A DNA stretch of 22,112 nucleotides, taken from the NCBI GenBank assembly GCA_964458575.1, contig CAYWMD010000086.1, positions 1-22,112 on the forward strand, read 5' to 3'. Within the stretch, counting starts at the first letter, position 1, and each line of letters starts with the position of its first letter. Of the stretch, positions 1 to 6,350 are shown in pieces. Under the pieces are notes generated by a model. The model did not search any database. It worked only from the letters and a program-made list of their open reading frames with translations, and was not told where the DNA came from. Both the position numbers and the translations under genes were made by a program. Source of the stretch: CAYWMD01 sp964458575. Its GTDB lineage: Bacteria; Verrucomicrobiota; Verrucomicrobiia; Limisphaerales; JADLHS01.

Positions 1-28
1 GTAAATACAATGTACAGACAATTCTTAC

Positions 29-62
29 AAAAAGTTAAGTACAGGCTCTAGGAAGAGAGCCG
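29..62 (-). terminator. Possible weak terminator after the nitroreductase gene
   Basis: Positions 44-49 (GGCTCT) pair with 56-61 (AGAGCC) around a 6-base loop. Read on the minus strand, the hairpin lies about 18 bases beyond the nitroreductase stop, and a run of five T follows about 10 bases later (29-33 on plus). The gap between stem and T run is longer than in a classical intrinsic terminator, so the call is weak. Confidence 0.25.
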
Positions 63-79
63 GGATGAGAGGAAAGCGT

Positions 80-619
80 TCAACATCCGCCTCCACTCGC
101 GCCATTGTGTTCATGCACGAGGTCGTTCAACGCGCGGCGGGTCGTGCGCGACGGTGTTTCCGCCGGCCAACCGACCGGCAACAGCGCGATGGGACGCAGT
201 CCCGCACGCAAGCCAAGCAACTTTGCGATGTCTTCTTCCTTGAACGCGCCGATCCAGCACGTTGCCAGGCCCATTGCGGTGGCGGCGAGTTGCGCGTACG
301 CCGTGGCAATCGTTGCGTCCTGAACGCAGAACAGTCGTTCCCCCGCAACGCCATACTTCGCGCCGGAACGCGCGGGGTCAGCGGCAAACACCAACACGAG
401 GGGCGCCTGCGCGATGAAGCCCTGGTTGAAACATGCGTTCGCCAAAGCTTGAATCGTTGGCGCATCGCGTACGACGAGAATTTCATAACCCTGGACGTTG
501 CCCGCGGAGGGCGACTGGTTCGCCGTGGACAGAATCACTTCGAGCTGCTTCGGTTCGATCGGTTTCGACTGATAAGCCCGTACCGATTGGCGGGCGTGAA
601 CGGTTTCAAAGAATTCCAT
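80..619 (-). CDS. Nitroreductase family FMN-dependent oxidoreductase
   Basis: A 179-residue protein of the nitroreductase fold: FMN-dependent, NAD(P)H-using and usually a cytoplasmic homodimer. Visible family marks are the N-terminal HARQSVRAYQ (the R-x-S-x-R phosphate contact), SPSAGNVQGYEILVV (the S-x-S-x-x-N-x-Q flavin contact), ATCWIGAF near residue 130 and the late LLPVGWP. Length and motif order fit small nitroreductases such as those acting on quinones, nitroaromatics or other activated substrates; the physiological substrate cannot be read. I chose the ATG at 619 because family members normally begin directly with M-E-F-F-E. A TTG at 664 overlapping the upstream stop (TTGA) would add 15 unconserved residues. 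The gene follows the enolase-superfamily gene on the same strand with a 41-base gap, so the two probably share a transcript. Confidence 0.9.
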   Translation of the reverse strand: MEFFETVHARQSVRAYQSKPIEPKQLEVILSTANQSPSAGNVQGYEILVVRDAPTIQALANACFNQGFIAQAPLVLVFAADPARSGAKYGVAGERLFCVQDATIATAYAQLAATAMGLATCWIGAFKEEDIAKLLGLRAGLRPIALLPVGWPAETPSRTTRRALNDLVHEHNGASGGGC

Positions 620-660
620 AAAATTACCCGTCGTGAGGGTAGTCAAGGAAACGGTGCTGC

Positions 661-1782
661 TCAATGAAGCGTTTGCTGAAACTTCGCCTCATTCACGTCA
701 ACTCCCAAGCCCGCGCCGCGCGGCAACACCAGCTCGCCGCTCACAACTTCAAGCGGTTGCTCGAGGATGCTGCCTTTTAAAAACTGCGGGCCGTTGAGCG
801 CGGCGGGGAACTTCAAATCGTAAGCGCCATACAACGCCAGATGCGCGGCGAGGGAAATGTCCGGATCCGTCAAGCCGCTGCCCAGCCACATCAAGCCGGC
901 GTTTTGCACCATTTCGATCTGCCGTCGCGCTTCGGTGATGCCACCGCAGCGGGCAATCTTCACGGCGATGCCGTCGAGCAAGCCCAGCTTGATGAATTCC
1001 CCCAACTCGACGCACGAGACAATCGGCTCGTCCATGAGAATCGGCAACGCACCTTGTTGCTTCAACCGCCGATAACCCGTGAGCCGCGCGGCGGGCAGCG
1101 GCTGCTCCAGCACCGGCACACCGAGGTCGGCCAGCTTGGGCGCGACTTCGAGCGCCGTGGCTTCATCGTAACCACCATTGGCGTCCGCCCAGAGAAATCC
1201 ATCCGGCGCGAGCCGCTTCACAAGGCGGCACAGTTCGAGATCAAACTTCGGGTCAGGCGCGACCTTCACGTTGAAATGCCGGTAGCCGCGCGCCTGCCCG
1301 TCGGCCACGACGCGTTCCACTTCGTCGAGCGTGCGGGGGTTCACGGTCCAGCTCACCGTGATTTTGTCGCGGCCCGGTTTTTTCCAACGTGACGCGGCGT
1401 TTTGGCCGAGCAGCTTCCCCGTCAAATCGAACAACGCGAGGTCCACGCCCGCCTTGCAGATGGGTTGCCCGGTGGAAAACGACGGCGCGATGATGCGGTT
1501 CATCGCGGCGCGAATCGCCTCCTCGTCAAATGGATCGAGCCCCACCAACTCCGGCGCGAGATAGTTCTGAATCGTGGTCTGAACCGTCTCGAACGTCTCG
1601 TAGCTCCAGCGATGCGCGGGCACGCTTTGCCCCCAACCCACCGCGCCGTTGTCCGCCGTGATTTTCACGATCACGGACGCGCGCCCGCCGGGTTTACCTT
1701 TCGGTCCTTCCAGGAATTTGAACCATCCCACAGTCGGGTAAGTGACCGGGAACGTTTCCACGCGGGCGATGGCTGATTTCAT
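661..1782 (-). CDS. Mandelate racemase/muconate lactonizing enzyme family protein (enolase superfamily)
   Basis: A 373-residue cytoplasmic enzyme with the two-domain enolase-superfamily layout: an N-terminal capping domain (residues 1-125) and a barrel. The metal ligands are clear: D200 in WADANGGY, E226 in VLEQP and D251 in LMDEP. K275 in VKIARCGG is the base on the opposite face. The K-x-K motif of the MLE subgroup reads N171-V-K173, so the second lysine, normally the catalytic base, is kept and the first is replaced. Members are dehydratases, epimerases or cycloisomerases acting on acid sugars, dipeptides or aromatics; this one cannot be assigned. The ATG at 1782 starts the conserved domain; an in-frame ATG at 1881 would add 33 basic, low-complexity residues. 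It is divergent from the Gfo/Idh gene, which suggests shared control and a sugar-acid substrate (inference). Confidence 0.88.
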   Translation of the reverse strand: MKSAIARVETFPVTYPTVGWFKFLEGPKGKPGGRASVIVKITADNGAVGWGQSVPAHRWSYETFETVQTTIQNYLAPELVGLDPFDEEAIRAAMNRIIAPSFSTGQPICKAGVDLALFDLTGKLLGQNAASRWKKPGRDKITVSWTVNPRTLDEVERVVADGQARGYRHFNVKVAPDPKFDLELCRLVKRLAPDGFLWADANGGYDEATALEVAPKLADLGVPVLEQPLPAARLTGYRRLKQQGALPILMDEPIVSCVELGEFIKLGLLDGIAVKIARCGGITEARRQIEMVQNAGLMWLGSGLTDPDISLAAHLALYGAYDLKFPAALNGPQFLKGSILEQPLEVVSGELVLPRGAGLGVDVNEAKFQQTLH

Positions 1783-1933
1783 TGGATGAACGACGGCGTT
1801 TGCGTGCGCCCTTGGTAATGCGTCCGGCGCGTTGTCGCAAGGCCATATTCGGCGACGCGCTCCGGGAAAAAGAAGTTGCATCGTGAACGCAACGGCGAAA
1901 GGATGCCCGCGCCTGACGGCGAATTATGAAACC

Positions 1934-1968
1934 GCCCGCAGGTTGGGTTTCCTCCGGGATCTGCGGGC
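1934..1968. promoter_or_regulatory. Perfect 8-bp inverted repeat upstream of the Gfo/Idh gene
   Basis: GCCCGCAG at 1934-1941 is the exact reverse complement of CTGCGGGC at 1961-1968, with a 19-base spacer. The repeat ends 21 bases before the ATG at 1990 and lies in the 207-bp gap between divergent genes. It could be an operator or a leader hairpin. I cannot identify a regulator, and no convincing sigma-70 promoter is visible beside it. Confidence 0.35.
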
Positions 1969-1989
1969 ACAACCGAGAGCGCACGAAAC

Positions 1990-3354
1990 ATGAATGCTCG
2001 AACCACTTCCCAACCTTTCTCCACTACACGTCGCAATTTTCTCAAAACCTCCGGCAGCGCGCTTGCGGGCGCGGCCCTCGCCGCACCACTCGCCCTGCCA
2101 CGGGTGGGTTACGCCGCCGAGGACAACACGATCAAAATCGCGCTCGTCGGTTGCGGCGGACGCGGCACGGGCGCGGCGGCCAACGCGCTGTCCACGAAAG
2201 GGCCGACCAAACTCGTTGCGCTCGCGGATGTGTTTCCAAAGCGAGTCGAGAACAGCTTCAAGATGCTCAGCGGGAAATTCTCCGCGCAGTTGGACTTGCC
2301 AGCGGACCACCGATTCGTTGGCTTCGACGCGTTCAGGCAGGCGATTGATGTGCTGGGCAAAGGCGATGTCGTGCTGCTGGCCACACCGGCGGCGTTTCGT
2401 CCGGCGCACTTCGAGTACGCCGTCGCCAAAGGCGTAAACGTGTTCATGGAAAAATCTTTTGCGGTGGACGCGCCCGGCATCCGGCGCATTTTGCGGGCGG
2501 GTGAATTGGCAGCACAGAAGAACCTCAAGGTAGCCAGCGGCCTCATGTGGCGGCACGACCCCTCGCGTGAGGAATGTGTGAAACGCATCCATGATGGCGA
2601 GATTGGCGACATTGTCATACTGCGCACCTATCGCATGCACGGGCCGGTGGGTTTTCATCCCCGGCAACCCGACCAGACACTGCTGGCGCACCAGATCACA
2701 AACTACAGTTGTTTCAACTGGCTCAACGCGAGTTTCTTCGTGGACTGGCTCATCCACAACATTGACGTGTGCTGCTGGGCCAAGAACGCCTGGCCCGTCA
2801 GCGCGCAGGGCCAGGGCGCGCGCGTGGCCCGGATCCACCCCGACCAAATGCTCGACCAATACTCGGTTGAATATACTTTCGCCGACGGCGCCAAACTTTT
2901 TGCGCAAGGCCGGCACATCAGCGGCTGCTGGGACGTTTTCTCCGACTTCGCCCACGGCACGAAAGGCTCGGCGGTTTTGATGGAGACGCTTGCCGCGGCC
3001 AAATCGCGCATCTACAAAGGCCATGAGCAAACAGCGAAGAACGTCGTCTGGCGGCATCAAGGTCAGACGGAAAGCCCGTATCAAATCGAGCACGACCTGT
3101 TCTTTGATGCCATCCGCAACGACAAACCCTACAACGAAACGAAGCGCGCGGCGGAAACGTGTTTGGTTTCGATCATGGGCCGCATGGCTGCGGAATCCGG
3201 CCAAGTGATCAATTACGATGAGGCGTTGGCTTCAAATCTCGAACTTGCGCCGGGCCTAGAAAAGATCACGTCTCTTGACGCAACCGCGCCAATCCTGCCA
3301 GACGCGAGCGGCAAATACTCCATTCCGGTGCCGGGGCAGACGAAGGTGTTGTAA
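1990..3354 (+). CDS. Tat-exported Gfo/Idh/MocA family oxidoreductase
   Basis: A 454-residue protein with a twin-arginine signal (TRRNFLK at residues 13-19, hydrophobic stretch 21-37, likely cleavage near Y41-A-A43), so it is probably folded with its cofactor in the cytoplasm and then exported. The Rossmann fold starts at residue 48 with IKIALVGCGGRGTG, and NAD(P) binding continues through ALADVF. MEKSFAVDAPG sits where the family usually has E-K-P, with serine replacing proline. WLIHNIDVCCW carries the H-x-x-D pair typical of the catalytic region. Exported members of this family oxidise, reduce or, by transient oxidation, hydrolyse or epimerise sugars. The neighbouring secreted glycosidases fit that role. 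The ATG at 1990 has only a poor Shine-Dalgarno, but it places the Tat motif correctly. The substrate is unknown. Confidence 0.93.
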   Translation: MNARTTSQPFSTTRRNFLKTSGSALAGAALAAPLALPRVGYAAEDNTIKIALVGCGGRGTGAAANALSTKGPTKLVALADVFPKRVENSFKMLSGKFSAQLDLPADHRFVGFDAFRQAIDVLGKGDVVLLATPAAFRPAHFEYAVAKGVNVFMEKSFAVDAPGIRRILRAGELAAQKNLKVASGLMWRHDPSREECVKRIHDGEIGDIVILRTYRMHGPVGFHPRQPDQTLLAHQITNYSCFNWLNASFFVDWLIHNIDVCCWAKNAWPVSAQGQGARVARIHPDQMLDQYSVEYTFADGAKLFAQGRHISGCWDVFSDFAHGTKGSAVLMETLAAAKSRIYKGHEQTAKNVVWRHQGQTESPYQIEHDLFFDAIRNDKPYNETKRAAETCLVSIMGRMAAESGQVINYDEALASNLELAPGLEKITSLDATAPILPDASGKYSIPVPGQTKVL

Positions 3355-3360
3355 GTTGAT

Positions 3361-3456
3361 TTGGACTGCGGCGGGAAGCGCAGCGCCACGCCGCTTTCGA
3401 TGCTGATTGGATCTGCCAATGGCGGTGTCGCTGCTTCGCGCTGCCACCGCACTCCA
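3361..3456. repeat. Imperfect inverted pair of GC-rich hairpins (intergenic repeat)
   Basis: The left arm begins TTGGACTGCGGCGG (3361-3374). The right arm, reverse-complemented from 3456, begins TGGAGTGCGGTGGC. The two arms (3361-3397 and 3421-3456) are thus diverged inverted copies of one unit. Each can fold on itself: GCGGCG near 3368 with CGCCGC near 3389, and GCGGTG near 3422 with CACCGC near 3448. It lies between two same-strand genes and resembles repeat units I associate with Pedosphaera-like genomes; that link is from memory. Confidence 0.6.
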
Positions 3457-3470
3457 CATTTTCCGGTGAC

Positions 3471-3487
3471 CGCTGCTAGTAGCAGCG
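3471..3487. repeat. 17-bp palindrome made of two abutted repeat ends
   Basis: CGCTGCTAGTAGCAGCG reads as its own reverse complement apart from the central base. Its halves, GCTGCTA and GTAGCAGC, match the outer ends of the 70-bp element at 7775-7844, but joined outside-in. It looks like the junction of two such elements or the remnant of one. It stands directly upstream of the GH42-like gene, and the longer possible start at 3488 begins on its last base. Confidence 0.5.
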
Positions 3488-3538
3488 ATGAGGCTGCTTG
3501 AGTGTGAGGCCGTCAACCACCATGCTCGTCAACGACGA

Positions 3539-6214
3539 ATGAACTCGCAGCCTCCCGAACAACGCCGCCAGACAAGCCGTTGCATGTTTGCAACCGCCTT
3601 TGCGCTCGGTGCTTTCATCGGCGCATTGCCTTTCTCGACCTCCGCTGAGACAACGAAGGGCCTCACCGTCCGCGTGGATGCCTCGCGTGGTGCCCCACGA
3701 TTAACGGTGAACGGTAAGCCTGTTCGCCCACGGATGTTTTTCGGCATTCCCGGCGCGGCACCGGTCAAACTTGAACCCGCTGGTCGTTCCATCGAATTCG
3801 AGTTCACCGCCGCGGACGATTCGCGCGGCAAGGGCACGCTTCACTTCCGCTTCGGTGCCAGGCCGGGCGACGTGTTTCTCGACAACATCCGCGTCCTGGA
3901 CGTGGCGGCGGGCAAGGACGTGGCGGCGGTTTCAGATTTCGAGGGCGGCCTGGAATCGTTTTCGCGCGATTGGGCTTTTTATCCCACGGGCGAGGCGAAC
4001 ACGGTGGGCACGGTGAAAGTCGAACCGTCCGGCGGGGCCGACGGAACGGCGTGCCTTCACGTCAGACTAAATCAACCCGCCAACGGGAAATGGCCCGACT
4101 GGCACATCTATCATTTGCCGAATCTCTCTATCGTTCGCGGCAATTGTTACCGCGTCACTTTTTGGGCGCGGGCGGAACCGGCGCGCGATCAAACCGTGGG
4201 TCTTTATCGTCCCGGCGAACCTTATATCCCGTTGGGTGGCCCGCCGGGCTTGTTTGAGTTGCAGATTAAAATGGCGGCGGACGCCAGCGTGGACTTCGTC
4301 AGCTTCTCGGCCCCGATGCCCTGGCCCGCACCGGGCGAACAAACGGATTGGACCGCCACTGATAGTGCTTGCGAACAGGTTTTGCGCGCGAATCCGAAAG
4401 CCCTCCTGCTACCGCGCTTTGGTGTCGACCCACCGGATTGGTGGCGCAAGGCTCATCCCAATGAGGTGATGACCTGGGACGATGGTTCAAAGCAAGTTTA
4501 CGCGGTGGTTGCGTCACCGGCGTATCGCCGCGATGCCGCCGCGCGGGTGGCGGCGTTGGTCGAACATCTCGAACGCAAATTCGGCGACCGCATGGCGGGC
4601 TACCATCCTTGCGGGCAAAACACTGGCGAATGGTTTTACCAGGACACCTGGGGCAATCTCCTCAACGGTTACGCGCCCGCCGACACAACCGCCTGGCGCG
4701 TGTGGTTGCAAACGCGTTACCGCAATGACGCGGCGCTGCAGGAGGCCTGGCGCGATCCAACGGCAACATTGAACAGCGCCGCCGTGCCCAGCGCGGCTCA
4801 ACGTCGCGCGACGCCCAACGGCGTTCTGCGTAATCCCGCGACCGAAAAACCGCTGATTGACTTCGCCGAGTTCCAGCAGGAGGCGATGGCGGATTTGGTT
4901 TGTGAACTCGCGCGCGCGACCCGTCAAGCATCGCGCGGTCGCAAGCTCGTGGTTTTCTTTTATGGCTACCTGTTCGAGTTCGGCACGATCCGGCTTGGCC
5001 CAGCGACGTGCGGCCATTATGCCCTGCGCCGCGTGCTCGACAGTCCGGACATTGACGTGCTCTGCTCGCCCATCGCCTATTTCGACCGCGGCATCGGCGG
5101 CAGCGCGCCGATGATGACGGCGGCGGAAAGCGTGGCGCTCGCTGGAAAAATGTGGCTTTCGGAAGATGACACCCGCACCCATCTGACTTCCGGCCCCGAC
5201 GCGGCGCTGTATGAAGGCGCGAAAAACCTCGGCGAGACGAAGAACATTCTTCGGCGCAACGTCGCGCAAGCAGCCACGCGCAATTTCGCCACATGGTGGA
5301 TGGACTTGGGCGCGACGGGTTGGTTCAACGAGTCGCGTTTGTGGGACGAGATGCGAAGACTCGAACCGGTGGACCGCGTCTTTTTGGAAGAGCGTTTCCC
5401 GTATCGGCCTGAGGTCGCCGCGGTGATTGACGAACGTTCCATGCTCGAAACCTCCTCCAGCGCATGGACCGTCACCGCCGACGGCATCTACACGGTGCGC
5501 CGGCCATTGGGGCGAATGGGCGCTCCGTATGGGCAATACCTGCTCGATGATGTCGTGCGCGGTCGTGTTCATTCGAAGCTCTATGTCTTCCTCAACGCGT
5601 GGCAGCTTTCGGCGGCCCAACGAAAGGCGCTTCGCGCGAACACCCGTGGCGCTTGCAAGGTTTGGTGTTACGCCCCCGGTTTTCACGACGGAGATCACAC
5701 CTCGCCGGAAGCGATGAAGGAACTCACCGGTTTTCGACTCGTGCCGGTGTCTCCTGCAAAAGCCTTGGCCACACCGACGGAATATGGAAAACAGCTCGGC
5801 CTGCGAGGTTCAGTCGGTGTCGACAGGGCTGTCAGACCGCTGTTCGCGGCGGCTGACGCGACCCCCACCGAAACCCTCGCGACTTATTCCGATGGTTCAC
5901 CTGCCGTCGCACTGCGCAAGACGGCGGGTGGCTGGTCCATGTTTGTGGGCGTGCCCGGTTTGACCTCCGACCTGCTGCGCATCGCGGCGCGAAAGGGCGG
6001 CGTGCATCTTCACACCCAGACCGACTGTAACGTTTATGCGAATGGCCCAATCATCGCGCTCCACGCTGCGCAGGATGGGCCGATCAGTCTCGACACCGGC
6101 AATCACGGCAATGTCCATGATGCATTGACCGGCGAACTGGTTGGAAAAGGCCCGCACCTCACTTTGCCAATGACCAAAGGCGAAACCCGCGTGCTGCGCG
6201 TTCGTCGAAAATGA
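3539..6214 (+). CDS. Secreted GH42-like glycoside hydrolase (beta-galactosidase type) with N-terminal sandwich module
   Basis: An 891-residue secreted enzyme. The signal peptide has a basic n-region (RRQTSR) and a hydrophobic core FATAFALGAFIGALPF ending near TSA (about residue 36). Residues 65-225 look like a carbohydrate-binding beta-sandwich (VFLDNIRVLD, SDFEGGLESF, YRVTFWARAE). A TIM barrel follows, with GQNTGEWF giving E364 as candidate acid/base and WLSEDDTRTHL giving E542 as candidate nucleophile. The pattern and length fit the clan-A GH42/beta-galactosidase-like group common in Verrucomicrobia and Planctomycetes; the exact family and substrate are uncertain. The C-terminal part (LNAWQLSAAQRKAL, MFVGVPGL) matches the trimerisation-like and sandwich regions of GH42. 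I prefer the ATG at 3539 because it gives a normal signal peptide; the ATG at 3488 would add 17 residues read partly from a repeat. Confidence 0.85.
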   Translation: MNSQPPEQRRQTSRCMFATAFALGAFIGALPFSTSAETTKGLTVRVDASRGAPRLTVNGKPVRPRMFFGIPGAAPVKLEPAGRSIEFEFTAADDSRGKGTLHFRFGARPGDVFLDNIRVLDVAAGKDVAAVSDFEGGLESFSRDWAFYPTGEANTVGTVKVEPSGGADGTACLHVRLNQPANGKWPDWHIYHLPNLSIVRGNCYRVTFWARAEPARDQTVGLYRPGEPYIPLGGPPGLFELQIKMAADASVDFVSFSAPMPWPAPGEQTDWTATDSACEQVLRANPKALLLPRFGVDPPDWWRKAHPNEVMTWDDGSKQVYAVVASPAYRRDAAARVAALVEHLERKFGDRMAGYHPCGQNTGEWFYQDTWGNLLNGYAPADTTAWRVWLQTRYRNDAALQEAWRDPTATLNSAAVPSAAQRRATPNGVLRNPATEKPLIDFAEFQQEAMADLVCELARATRQASRGRKLVVFFYGYLFEFGTIRLGPATCGHYALRRVLDSPDIDVLCSPIAYFDRGIGGSAPMMTAAESVALAGKMWLSEDDTRTHLTSGPDAALYEGAKNLGETKNILRRNVAQAATRNFATWWMDLGATGWFNESRLWDEMRRLEPVDRVFLEERFPYRPEVAAVIDERSMLETSSSAWTVTADGIYTVRRPLGRMGAPYGQYLLDDVVRGRVHSKLYVFLNAWQLSAAQRKALRANTRGACKVWCYAPGFHDGDHTSPEAMKELTGFRLVPVSPAKALATPTEYGKQLGLRGSVGVDRAVRPLFAAADATPTETLATYSDGSPAVALRKTAGGWSMFVGVPGLTSDLLRIAARKGGVHLHTQTDCNVYANGPIIALHAAQDGPISLDTGNHGNVHDALTGELVGKGPHLTLPMTKGETRVLRVRRK

Positions 6215-6230
6215 CCCGCAACTGAAGCGG

Positions 6231-6337
6231 GGCGCGAGTTGTCCCAACTCGCAGCAGGTTGATCGCGAGGGACCGTTTGAAGAGTTGGAATTTGGGCTGT
6301 AGTCGTACGTGCTGCGGCTTGGGACAAGCTGCGCTCC
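6231..6337. repeat. Inverted pair of short hairpins between convergent genes
   Basis: Two hairpins face each other. The left (6234-6252) is GCGAGTTG, loop TCC, CAACTCGC, a perfect 8-bp stem. The right (6314-6332) is GCGGCTTG, loop GGA, CAAGCTGC, 8 bp with one G-U. Reverse-complementing the left unit (6231-6257) aligns it with the right (6309-6337): both read TGCTGCG, stem, GGA loop, stem, then a GC-rich end. A third copy lies at 20711-20737. The pair fills the gap between two convergent genes and may act as a two-way transcription barrier, though neither stem has a T run. Confidence 0.7.
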
Positions 6338-6350
6338 GGGAAATGTTTCG

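Noticed and set aside
1924..3204. Open frame of 426 codons on the minus strand opposite the Gfo/Idh gene
   Set aside because: It is antisense to a clear conserved protein, shows no family motif, and is Arg/Val-rich as expected of a high-GC shadow frame.
4514..5698. Open frame of 394 codons on the minus strand inside the GH42-like gene
   Set aside because: Shadow of a conserved glycosidase; no start signal or motif.
6231..6337. Calling the hairpins between the convergent glycosidase genes classical intrinsic terminators
   Set aside because: Neither stem is followed by a T run on either strand, and a related copy sits outside any terminator position.
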